From the NCBI GenBank assembly GCA_900770705.1, contig CAAGLF010000016.1, positions 1 through 49,342 of the forward strand: DNA of 49,342 bases, read 5' to 3'. Positions 26,115 through 38,400 of the stretch are shown here, piece after piece. The notes under the pieces were generated by a model. That model was not told where the DNA came from and did no database searches. It saw only the letters and a list, made by a program, of their open reading frames with translations. Within the stretch, counting starts at the first letter, position 1, and each line of letters begins with the position of its first letter. Made by a program: the position numbers and the translations under genes. The DNA comes from Bacteroidaceae bacterium (GTDB lineage: Bacteria > Bacteroidota > Bacteroidia > Bacteroidales > Bacteroidaceae).

Positions 26115-26122
26115 CAAAATTA
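26115..26122 (-). promoter_or_regulatory. -7 promoter box TAATTTTG (- strand) for the DUF6057 operon
   Basis: CAAAATTA on the + strand reads TAATTTTG on the - strand, matching TAnnTTTG. It lies 127 bases before the start codon and just upstream of the tandem repeat, so the repeat would be transcribed as leader RNA. No clear -33 box is visible. Confidence 0.5.
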
Positions 26123-26330
26123 AGAAAAAAGAGGGAGACGGAAGGCTGGATTTCACAGAAAATACGGGCGTCCGTCGCCACAAGTGACGTAGAAACGCCT
26201 GTTTGACCACCGTCCGCGCCGTGTTTGCCCGCCGTGGACAAAAGCCAGTGGGGCATTGACAGTAGTCTGTCGGGGCAGTTCTTTTGTCCGCAGCCTACGC
26301 CGCCACCGCCGCCACCGCCGGCCGGATGTG

Positions 26331-26380
26331 AAAAGCGCCGAAAGCGACGGCTTCAAGTGTGAGCCTGCCGCTTTCGGCGC
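26331..26380 (-). terminator. Terminator after the giant adhesin gene
   Basis: A perfect 12-bp stem gcgccgaaagcg/cgctttcggcgc (26335-26346, 26369-26380) is followed on the - strand by TTTT. It starts 36 bases after the stop codon of the giant gene. The rest of 26123-26415 has only a CCGCCA-type microsatellite around 26299-26323. Confidence 0.85.
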
Positions 26381-26415
26381 AAAAAAGGAGTGTTATGCAA
26401 AAGATGTGAGTAAGG

Positions 26416-29400
26416 TCAGCGCACTTTGTAGACGCTGCCGCCCACCTTCACCACATAGATGCCGGGGGCGACGGGCAGACGGTACTCCCCGGCCGGTGCG
26501 GCAGTGTCGGCCAGACGGCGGCCGCCGGCGTCGTAAACGCGGAGGGACTCACCGCCCTGCAGGTCGAGTACATAGAGGATGCCGCCACGGATGTATACAC
26601 GATAGGCTACGCCGTCCTCGCCCGAGAGGGGGTCGGCCACGGGACGCATGCCACCAAACTTCAGCGTGAAGCGCGTGTCGGTCTGCGTGGAGTCGGCCAG
26701 TGCCACGGCGTAGTCGGCCACAAGCAGGTCGGTCACGCTGCCCGTGGCACGATCCGTCAGCCAGACGTGGGCGAAGTCGGCGTAAGCCTCGGGCACGGGC
26801 AGGCTGAACGTGAATTGTCCGCCACGAAGGGCGCGTATGCCCACAGGAATCTCCGTTCCCACGGGGGCACTGCCCATCAGGGCGAAGCGCGTGCCACCGC
26901 TGCCCACGGCATAGACTTGCGGCGCCTCGGGCAGGAAGCCCAGCCACTTCAGTCCATCCCGGCCCAGGGTATAGGCAATGTCGGCCTCGGCCTCTGCCTC
27001 GGGCAATACGGCCATCACGTCGGCACGCCCTGCCTCGTCGGCCAGCCGGAGTACGCGCTGCTCGGCGCCGGAAGAGCCGGTGGGGTACATTGGCTGGCGG
27101 AAGGTCAGTGTCTCGGTGTCGAGATGGTCCTTGACGGCGGTCTGCACGAAGTAGGCGGCGCCCACGGGCACCTCGTCGAAGCCTCCCTGCCACGATTGCG
27201 CGGTGGGGAAGGTGCCGTCGGCAGACTTGTAGGCATATACTATGCGAGGCAGGCTGACGCCGTAGGCTTCCGGGTTGTACGGGTCGGCCGCAGTCTCCAG
27301 TCCGGCGGGGAAGCGAGACACGAGATAGGGCACGCCGACGAGGTTCCAGCCCATATTCTCGGCCGAAGTGAACGCCGGGAAGTTCTCCGTGCCCACATCG
27401 CGGTGGTCATACTGCGTCAGGACGACGGTCTTGGCCTTCTCGATGGTGCCGCCCACATAGCCCTCGCGATAGAGGGGCGCGGTCGAGGCCGTGGCTACGC
27501 CGGTGAAGCGGAACACGTAGTCCTCCTCCAGCGCGTCGCTGACATAGAAGGCCGAACCGGCAGGTTGCAGGCCAGCAGTGCCTACGGGCTTCCACGTAGG
27601 GGCGTCCTTCGCCTGATACACGTAGTCGTGCGCCGCCCTCAGAAGGCCGTCGTAGACGTAAATGCTGTCGGTGAGCGGATGGGCAAGGGCCTGGAAGCGG
27701 CCAGAGGCGTCGTAGGTGCGCGTCACGGCTGTTCCGTAGTCGAAATCGTAGGGAAGGCTCACCATTGCGCCGGCCTGGCCGATGGTACGTTCGACACTGA
27801 CATACGGCAGGAGCAGGGCGGCGCCCTGACCATAGAGCGAAGCGCCCTCACCGAGGAGCAGATAGCCCGGACGTATGGTCTCGGTGCGCCCTTCGTGGCC
27901 GACAGAAGTGGCGGCTGAGGGGTCGAAATCGTCCTTATCAAGCACCAGATCGGCCCCTTCGAGCAAATAGACCACGCTACCGGGCTGCGGGAAGCGCTTG
28001 CCGCCGTTAATGGGCGACGCGGCAGTGTACCTATAGGTGGCATCGGCCTTCTGGCCGGCCTCCACGAGCCAAGTCTCATAACAACCGCGGTCCACCGGTG
28101 CTGCGGCGGCGCCCCAGTTCATCTTCCGGGGATTGCCAAGCAGGTCGCGGTCGGCGTCATAATCAATGAATACCTCATAATTCGGCACGTCAGTGGCCAG
28201 ACCGCTGAGGAAGTCGGCCGGCGTGCTGCGATTGAGTTGAGGCGAGTGCTCTTCCAACTGATAACGCAGGTTGTGGTTGGCCTGCACATAAGCGGGGGCG
28301 CCGGGATGGGCGTCACCGGCGGCGGGATTGAAATAGCGGGCGAAGGGATAGCCCTCCGAGGCTACGTTGCAGTTCAGGCTGCCGTCGGCAGAGAATTCCG
28401 AACTGCCGCCGAAATACTTCTTGCGGCCCACCTTGGACGCCTCAACCCGGTCATCGTTGTACGAGAGGACGTTGACGAGGGCATTTGCGGCGGGCGTATC
28501 GTCCGTCAGGCCGATGGCGTAGTGCGTATCTCCCTCTGCCACCGCCGTACAATTGACGGCGTGTCCCTTGGCTCCCACGTAGAGCACAGCGGCGTGGTCG
28601 GCCGAGAGTGCATTGTCGCGGAAAAGCACATTATAGAGGAGACCGCCCCTTACACGGGCGATTCCGGCGGAAGCGTCGGCCAGGTCGTCGGTCGAGGTAT
28701 TGCGGTTGTCGCGCACAATGGCGTTGCGCAGCGCCACATCATAGACGTCCGTGCCGTTTCCGAGGTCGACTATCGGCGATGCGATGTCGGCCAGCGCACC
28801 TTCGGTGTCGGAAGCGGAGACAACGAATCCATCCACGAGGGCGGGTGCCGCGGCATAGGAACCATAGGTGCGCACGCCTGTCACAACAGTGCCCTGCGTA
28901 CCGAAGGCCGCCAAGCCGGGACGGTCGCCCACAACGCGGGTCACGTAGTCCGCCAGGTCACTGTCGAGATGATAACCATTTGAATTGTCGCCATTACGGG
29001 CGGCCTGCCGCGTGTAACCGGCCGGAATGCTGCCGAAGACGCGCACCCAGGGACGCAGGGTGAGGCCCTCGCCCGTCGGGGCGGCACTGCCCTTGCAGAA
29101 TACATAGGAAGTCTGCGAATTGACGGCGCCATAGACGGCTGCCAGGTCGACGGCCGTCTGCAACTGTCCCTTGCAATAAGGCGTTTCCCAGCCCGTACCG
29201 TCGTTTTCGTTGCCCGTACGGTTCGGGTCGACATACAGCACGCGCTCCAGCGTGCCTTGATACTCGTACGCGCCTTTGTCTACTATATCATTGATACGGC
29301 GGGTACGACCGGCAAGGTCGGTCTCCGTCGCTCCGATTGTCCCCCAGGTCGTTGCTCCGTTGTACACACGTTCGAGATATGTCTGGTCTACATTCAAGTA

Positions 29401-32400
29401 AGGCGGATTGATAGTTCTCGCACTCGGAGCCAAGTGAAAGTCGCGCAGCGCCTTTTCTTCCGGCAACGTGGCTTCGGTCTTCGGATCAACGAAGTGCGGG
29501 CCGTTCAGCAGGTCATAGTTGTCACCGGCCAGCCAGGTATTGTAACCTCCAGGTATATACTTCGTAGAACCCGGCGTATTGCTTGCCTCAACGTCCTTGA
29601 CCGCCACATATCCATTCCATTCTAAATCCTTAAAGTTGCCACCTAATGTTCCATAGATGGTATTGTTGGAGCAATAGGCGCCGTCTGTCTTAGGCAAATC
29701 GTACTCTTCATCGCTCACAGACTCGTCGGCGTCCTGATTGTTTGCCCCATTACGCCAGAGTATGGAGTTGTGAATCATACTATGGAGCTGTATCTTGTTG
29801 CGCAATTCCGCTGTCAGCAACTCGTCATCGTCCGACTTTCCGTACTTGCTTATCAAGTCGTCGTACCGGAGCCATACATTGCCACCGTTCAGAGCAAAGG
29901 TACAATTCACCACACGGGTATCAAAGCCGGACAAGCTGCGACCTGCGTTGCTGTGGAACAGCGAGTTGTACACCAAAGCGTAGCCACCGCCCGAGCCTAT
30001 CGTCACGGCCGGTACGCTTACGTCGCTGCCATTGAGCAGGAACGTACACTGGTGGATGTCGAGCTTCGGCTTGTTGACCAGCACACGGCTGTTTTCCGTG
30101 GCCTCAGCGCTGCTTCCCGCCAAAATCAGCGAGTCAGGCATCAGGCAGAGCTCGCTTGTAGTTTTCCATTCCGTGCCGTCGGCGTAAGCCTGGTACTGCG
30201 GGAGGTAGGCGATGGCGGCTCCCTCGCCGAGATTGCTGGCCGGATCGGCGACGTTTTGTGCCACATTTCCCAACTCATTGCGCATCGAGATACCGGCAAA
30301 GGTCAGCGGGATGACGCGTTGCGACCCCAACTGGGAGGAGGTGACGTCACCCGGCGCCTTACCGGCCACCAGACTGGCGTCTGCGCCCTCGTTGAACCAG
30401 TTTCGGGCGTCGGGAATGCGGAAGATCGAGGTAGTCTTTTCGTCGTTGACGCCCGAACCGCTCGCTGTCTGGAAGAGAACGGGATAATCCTCCACGCCAA
30501 ACGTGCCTTTCACGTCGGCGCCAAATCCGCCCTGGAAGGTAAGCGATCGTATGCCGAGTTCAGCGGCCGTTATGCCGGCAGGAATGTCTTTTGCGGCGGG
30601 GAAGGTAACGGCATAGTTGAGCGAACCGGTGTTGATCGTGAAGCAAAGGCGTCCGTCGATTGTATAGATGGGGGCGTAGGTGCCCTCTATGATGTTGATT
30701 CGCTTGTGGTGGTTGTTGCGGGAGGCCAGCAAGGTTTCGATGGCGCGCTGCAGGTCGCTTGTGGGGCGGTCCCACGACGAGCCGTCGGCCTCTCCATTTT
30801 CGGGTTTCTCGGCGGTGCTGACCCACAGGACGTCGGTTTCATTGCCTATCTCGGTGGGATGGAGTGTGACGTGCTGATACTCGTAGACGCCGATGTCGAT
30901 GTAGGTTTGGTGCTGGGAGGGATTCGGGTCTTTGGAGACGCGGTATATCGGCTCTTGTCCCGCGCGCGTTTCGGCCCACTCCATATATATTTCGTTGCCG
31001 AGCGGCAAATCCATCAGCGTATTGCTGGAAGCGACGGCACTGAGTTCGCCGTAGTAGCCCTGGGTATTGGTGGAAATGGGCGTATCGAACTCACACTCAT
31101 ACTTATCGTCGCTCACTTTTGTGATAGTCTGCCTGACAAGTGTCCATCCGGCGTCGGTCAGGTTGTTCTGTCGGCTCATCATCCAGTCGGCCGAAGGCAG
31201 GTAGCTGTCGGCGCCGGCCTTGAGGGAGGGATTGACGAAGTTGGGGCCGTTCAGGGCGCCGTTGCTCTTGTCGAGATATACGTTGAGGTTGTTCCAGCGT
31301 CCGCCCTCGTTGTCCGTGAAGGCGGTGGAGGTGGTGGCACCGGCCTCGTTTTTCCAATAGGAGCCGTTGTTGAAGATATCGGGGATGTAGCTGCCGAACT
31401 TGTCGTCGGCATCGCGATAGCGCACGGCCCGGTAGTCCAGTCCGTAGAAGGCGGACTCAGGGTCGGACTCGACATAGTTGCGCGGCTTCCGGCCGCGGTC
31501 TTCCTCGTAGGCGCAGAACCAGAGCATCTCGCCGATGTCGGGATAGCCGTCTGCCGCCTTGGTTTCGCTGGCAAAGTCGGCCATCGACTTTACGAAGGCG
31601 CCATTGGATCGATGCCAGTAGTTGACGACGTAGTTGTGTACCTCGGCGGCGTCGTCTGGGTCGAGGGCGGAATTCGACTCGAGGGGTGTGGCGGTATTAT
31701 CGGAGATTTCGTTGCCCCAAAAGATGGTGTTGACTATCTTGTGCGGGTTTTCTGCCGGCGTAGTGCCGCCCCGGTTGGGATAGAGGCAGAAGATGGCGGG
31801 ATAGCTGGGTGCCTGGTTGCGCACGACGTCGCAGTTGAGCAGGTTCATGTGCCCATACTTTTCGTTGGCGCCGAAGTAGATGGCTCCGCCGCGGCTGCCG
31901 TAGACGCTCAGTGTGGGCACGTCATCGGGTTCGTCTTTGAAACCGGCTTCGTTGTTGGCAAACATTGTGTTGATGGCACCGAGGGAGTACGTGCAGTACA
32001 CGGCGCCGCCATTTCCGAAGCACTCCACGGGCGTACCGTCGTCCATCGTCTCGGAGCGGTGCTTGGCCGCGTTCTGCACGAAGTTGCAGGAGAAGATTTC
32101 GAGGCTGCCGTTGCTGTAGATGGCACCGCCGGCTCCGGCGCGGTTGTTGGAAAATTCGCAGTTGCGCACCACGAGGGGAATGTCGCGGCGCCCCACGCTG
32201 TGGCGGTTGGCCACTACGCGGGCCATCTCGTGGCCTTCGTCAATGGTTCCGTCCTGCTTCCAGCCGTAGTTGCCCCAGTTACCGTCCACCAACACGCCAC
32301 CGCCTTTGTAGTAGGAGTAGGCATTGGTGACGGCATCGCTTTTGTAGCCCACGGCCTTACCGTCGACAATCTGCAGACCGTCGAGCACGATGGCCACACC

Positions 32401-35400
32401 GCGCGTTTCGGGGGCCTCATATTTGAGCTTGGTCGTCCCGTTGGCGTCGTATTCGATGGAGGGAGTACCGGCCGTGCCCGTAGGCAGCGTACCCACGGCG
32501 CTCTCGTCGGCGATACACGTCAGCACGTGGTAGACATCGTTGGCCGTCTCAGAGTTGACGGCCTGTCCCGACAGGATAGTCTGGTATTCGAACTCCCATG
32601 GTTCCTTGATGCTGTTATTATTTAAGTCGGCCAACTCGCGCGCCGAAAGTATCTCGGCCGTAGTTTGATTTTCAAGCCTGATAGTTTTTTCTTCTGAGCC
32701 AACAGTTGCGCTTATGTCCGTAGAAGTTTCATCGTCGTCCTGTCCGTAGCGTTTTGCCGGGTCGAGACCGCCAAAGACGTGTACTCCCTCGGGCACGAGG
32801 AAGGTATTTCCGCGCGAGTAGGCATACGTTCCGGCCACGTTGCGGTAAGGATAGAACGTGCCGCGTGCCACGAAAATTTCGAAGGTCATATCTCTTGCCG
32901 CCTCCACTGTCTTGCGGGCATTCTGCACGTACATCAGGGCATCGTCGAGCTGCTGGAAGGGAAAGGCGAAGCTGCTGCCCACCTCGTAGTTGCCATTGGC
33001 CGCCACCACGGCATAGTCGCTCTCGTCGACGTCCTCAGCCTGTACGACAAAGAGCCGCTTCAGCAGGCTGGCCGCGGTGGGCTCCACGACAAGCGGACCG
33101 TTGTAGGCACGGGCACCTATCTCGATGAAATCCTTCAGTACAGGGTCGCCCAGCACGTTTCCGTCCTTGTCGAGGTTGTAAGTAACACGCGAATTGCCCA
33201 CCAAGTCGGCTGCCTCGAGCGTGGGAAAGTAGAATTGCTCCACCGTTTCGTCGGCAGGCGCCGAAGTGCGCACCAGATTGTAGGTCGGCACGTCCTCGCC
33301 CGCACGCGCCAGCACGGAGTAGCGCTGCAGGTAGTAGTAGACCGGAATATCCTTCTCCGCACTGTTATAATAAGGTGAATAGGGGTCATCGGCGGCCTCG
33401 GCGAAACGCACGCCTTTCTCGGAGATGGTGGCCACTGACACGTTGTTGAGTCCCGGCACGCGGATGTTTTCGACAGCGGAGTAGGAGAAAGGATAATACA
33501 GCGAGGTCGTCAGGTCGGCCGCCGTGCTGAAGGGGTCGGTCTGTCCGCAGACATTCTTGCTGTTGTTGGCGTCGTTATCCCAGAAGACGCTGCTATTGAC
33601 GCGCAAGTTGTTGTTGAACCACACGCCGCCGCCGGCATCGGTGGCCGTGTTCTGCACCACAGTGCAACTGTAGATGTGGGCAAAGTCGCGGATATTGCTC
33701 CACAGCGTGATGTCGAGCACCGGCCCGCTGTGCTGACGCGCATAGAGGGCGCCGCCCCGGGCCGCCACGTTGTCGTAGAGCAGGCAGCCGCTCACCAGAG
33801 AGCCGGGCAGCAGGAAGAGGGCGCCGCCTCCTTCGACGGCCTCATTGTCGTAGAGAATGCAATTGCGCACATGGGCAAAGGCAGTGACCACGGCAGCACC
33901 GCCGAAACGGCTGTAGTTCTGTTCGTCTTCGCTGTTCGTACTGTTGACGACGGTTCCGGAGGCATCGCCGCCCTCAATGAAGAGACCGTCGAGGATGGCG
34001 CGGTCGTTTGTGCCCATTTCCTCCGCCTTGTCGGCCAGCGTACCCGTCACGGTGACGAGACCATCGGCAGAAGTCCAGGGGTTCTCGGCCGAGATAAGGC
34101 TTTCCTCTTCATCGAAAAGGTCTTCCGTGAACGTCACGACGTGGTAGGCCGTGGCAAGTTGACCGTCTACGGAATAGTCGCGGCCGTTGAGTATCGTCTT
34201 GTACGCCAGCACATCACGCGTCGCGAAGTCCTCGGTGTAGCCTCCCCACACTTCGACGCCGCGAGGCACGATGATGGAATACGTTCGGGGATTCTCGGCC
34301 TCCATATCGTGGATATCGGCCACCGAAGTACGACTGGGCAAATACCCGCCGTCGACTATGCGCGCCACCTTGACGATGACTTTCTTCGCAGGATTGAGAT
34401 ACTTGTACCGGCCGGCAGCGTCGAGCACCTTCTGGAGCTTCTGCATACACGCAGCGTTGTCCACGTCGTGCGCCGAAGCCGTACCCGCACCGTTCTGCGT
34501 CACGAAATAAACGGCCTCCGTACCCTCCGCGTTCACCGTGGGCGATATGGCGTAGGCACCGTTGTACTCGTAAGCGCCGATATCTACGGCACAGTCTTGA
34601 ATACGGGCAGCATACGCCGCGTCGTATTCGGGCAAGTCGAGCGCACGGATACTGCCTCCTGCATCTTTGAGGGGATTCCAGGTTTCTTTTATGCCATCAC
34701 CATCCTCATCCGTCCACTCTGCAAACATAATCTCCGTTCCGGAATTGATTGCCTTGGAGCCAGGCGCCAGTGTGTAGTCTCCATTTGCTTCGTCAACGAA
34801 TGGTGAGCTCGCCTCATAGTAGTTAAGACCGCTCTTTGAACCACCGCCCAGAGTCAAAATGCGTAACTTCTGCGTACCATCGTCGTTCTCCGAGTATTTC
34901 AGAAGACAGTGGTCGACCGTCAAGTCGAAAGCGTCTCCTCCCTTGAAGTAGATTTCAATATCCCCGTCCAAATCATTTTCATAAATGATGGAATTATACA
35001 CGTCTACAATAGCGCCATCGAACCACGCAGCCGTAGCCATTGCGAAGTGTCCCTTATTCTTCGTAATCGTATTGTTGAAGAACTCACCATCTTCAAAGTA
35101 AACGGCAGCGCCATCGTACCTTGTGTTCGGATAAACCACGTCGTCGACGGTGATGCTACCATAGTTCTGCGAGTTCACACACTCGTTTCCGACAAATATC
35201 GTGTTGAAACATTTGGCAGGTGCCGTTTCCGAATATCCTTTCCCGGTACGAATATACATTCCACCGCCCATCGCGTCAGCGGCGCCATTACCTGTCAAGG
35301 TGTTACCGCTCACCTCACAGTTCTCCAGGCTGCCTCCGTTATTGAAGATACCACCTCCACGTAAACGGGTGCCCTTGTTATTATTGTTGCTAATGACACA

Positions 35401-38400
35401 GTTTCGCAAAACACCATTATGACGAAGTGCAGCACCAGCGCCACCATCTTTGGTATGGTTGATACGCGTGCGTCCATTACGAATCGCAAATCCGTCCCAA
35501 GCCGTTTCAAAGCCGAATCCCACTTTGTCGATATTCATATACTCCATATCGCAAGCCTTGCCTATGAAGGTGTACGATGTTGAACTGTAATCCAAATAAG
35601 CGAAAGGCTGGGTAAGAACACGCTGGGTATGATAAGCGTCCGACAAGTTCTTGTTTATGTCATAAGAGTAGGACTGAGAAAAATCGTCTGTGCCGTCTCC
35701 TATTTCGATCTCATTGATACGAGCAAATTCACCATAAAAAATAAACTTGACAAACTTGAAAGATTTTCTTTGTTCCGCGGCCAGGGAAATAACGAGCGGG
35801 TTACTCGCTGTAGATACCGAGGCATATGTTTCTCCATCGTCCGCAACAGCTGTAGCCACGCCGTCATAGGGATATAGCAGCGTCCAACTATTATCGTCCG
35901 TAGGAGTATTGGTACCTAAAATCTTGATTTTATCACATCTGGACTGATGACACCAGATTCTGACCATACCAATCACGCGTTCTACATAGTCATCCAGCGA
36001 AGTCCCGTCCTTACCATCATCCAGCATACCTATTATAATATAATGTGGGGGAGTTGCCTTAGTGCCAGACCACGAGGAGTGCCAGACGTTGTTGTTATTC
36101 GTATCCTGATCGCCGTCCAATACATACTCCGCGGCGTTCATATTTGTTCCATGCCCGTCTTGTTCCGTCGAGACAACGTCAAAGCCCAAATCCCGGGGGA
36201 TTTTCATCGAACTTTGGGCATATAGACTATTTCTACCCGGATAGGCAGTTTCGTATCCGGGCAACAGCGAGCAAACTCCCCACTCGAAAGAGTCGTTCTC
36301 AATCTCCTCGTTGGTATTCGTTTCGATGATGGTCTCGTACTTTTTGGGGTCGCGCTCGTTCATACCGGGGCTGCCAGCGTCGGGGAAGCCGCCATAGACG
36401 TCGACACCGTCGCGCATAAAGAAACCTTCGCGGCGCAAGTATTCACCCTGAGCCACCCAAACCTGCACGCGGGCGGCGTCGACGACGCTTCCGCGCGTGA
36501 CCGTCTGGTCTGCCACGCCGTTCACTTCAATTCCCGAGGTGGAAAGCACGTCGATGTCGCTGCCCGTCTTCTGCAGGGAGCGATAATAGGCTTCGTCGAC
36601 GGCCCACTGCAGACCGGTCAGCTCCTTGCCGTCGGCGTAAGGCTCTGCGTCCCAGCCGAAGAAGCCGTGGTCGGCCGTCTTGCCGGTGTAGTTGCCGTTG
36701 ATTGCCTCGGCCCAGGAGGAGCCGTCGCCGCCGGGCGTTGCGGTGTCGCCGAGGTCGCGCACATAGATCACCTTGCCCTCCTGCGGGAGATCTCGGTTTT
36801 CGATGGCACCGCAGTCGGCGGCGCCGCCATAGTTGCGGAGGGTGGTCAGGGTAAGGTCGTAGCCGGTCTTGGAGGCGGGGTCGGCGGCATTAACGATGGG
36901 ATTCATCGTGCGGGGCGTGAAGTCCGGCGAACCGCCATAGTAGGTCTGGTCGCCCTCGGCCGAGGCTCCGATGTTGCGTGTGGGGTTGGTGAAGAGGGGG
37001 TAGGTATACTGCACCTCGTCACGCTGGTAAGTGAGAATGTTCTGGCCGAGGCTGGAGGGCGCGCCGGCGCCCGCGTCGAAGAAGCAGCGGCTTCCCGTGA
37101 AGGTTCCACCGTCCAACTGCTGCAGACAACGCACATCCGAAGGCGCGCTGCCGAGACTGGCGGACTGGGAATAGGCCTGCGCGGCATTTGCCCAGACAAT
37201 GGAGTTTCTGATGTCGACCGAGGCGCCCGCCCCGTTGACGCAGAGTCCCCAACCTACGTTCTTGACGATGTCGCAATGGTCGAAGGTGAGGCTGACGGTG
37301 CCGCCCTGCCCGCTGAGGCTCTCGGCGTAGATGGTGGCAGGCTCGGAGGCGGCGGTGGCGGTATTGTTGTGGAAAATACAGTTCTCAAAGGCAATCTCTA
37401 TGTCGACATCTGCCTTTGTACTTTGGGCATAGACGGCCGAACCCTGGCGGGAGGTACAATTGGAGAAGACACAGTTGCGCACCACGTTGTCGGTCATCGA
37501 CCCATAACTGCCGATGGCGTTCTGGGCGACGATGGCGCCGCCATCCTGGAGGATGGGCGTGAAGCGGAGAGGGCTGGAGGGGTCCACCTTGGCGTTCAAT
37601 TCCTCGTTAGGAAGGCTGTAAGCGTAGGAGAGGGTGAAGCCGTCGACAATAGTATGGCTGGCGCCACCATAACCGAGGATGTGGCAGGTATTGAAGGCAT
37701 ATCCGTTGCCGATGACGTCGGCGGAGAGGACGGTGGGATGGTTCTTCGGGTCGCGCTGACCGAGAGCCGTGCCCGTCAGGGCTTTGGGGTAGCTACCGAT
37801 GAGGTGGACGCGGCTCGTCAGCTGGATGTAGCTGGTGCGGAGACGGGTGGAGAAGTACGTTCCCGACGTGGTTCCCGTGCCTTCTTTGACGAGCACCTGG
37901 CAGAGAGCGTCGTCGGCGAGCGTCATCGAGGCGGTAGCGTTGCTTGCGGGGTCGACATAGTAGGTTATCTCCTTGCCACGGTGCTGCTCAATCCACGACA
38001 GGGCATCGCCCACGGCTTCAAGGGGTTCGTCCCAGCTGTGGCCGAGTGACGTAGCTGCGATGAGATTCATCGCACTGCGCTCAGGGTCGACAAAGAAGGT
38101 GAGCACCTTATCCGCGCCGGTGCCGGGCTCGACGGGAGCGAGCAGACAGGGCATAAAGTCGGTACGGGCGGGCACATAGGCGCCGAGGGTGGTGAGCGGG
38201 GCATATACGCTGCCATTCATATCCTCGGCAATATGGGCGTTGAGGTTAAAGTCTTCGTTGAGGAAGTCGAGCAGTTGCACGCCGGCCTCGCGCAACGGAG
38301 AGAAACCGGCGGGCATCCAGTGGCTCTCGGGGGCGTGGGAGGCACTGGTGTCTACGCCGGCAGGCAGGTCGTCGGGGCTGACGCCGTCGGTGCCCGGCTC

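Noticed and set aside
24201..26123. 640-codon + strand open frame opposite the DUF6057 gene
   Set aside because: Antisense shadow; the sense protein has membrane helices and a sensible operon context.
26285..26330. CCGCCACCG microsatellite downstream of the giant gene
   Set aside because: Short GC-rich repeat in a gap, with no gene or structure depending on it; likely slippage noise.
29770..32625. Long + strand open frame (951 codons) opposite the giant adhesin gene, with others at 36667-38049 and 38233-39885
   Set aside because: They are antisense to a protein with clear signal peptide, repeats and sorting domain. Their translations are low-complexity Val/Gly/Arg/Asp-rich, as expected from GC-rich codon bias on the other strand.
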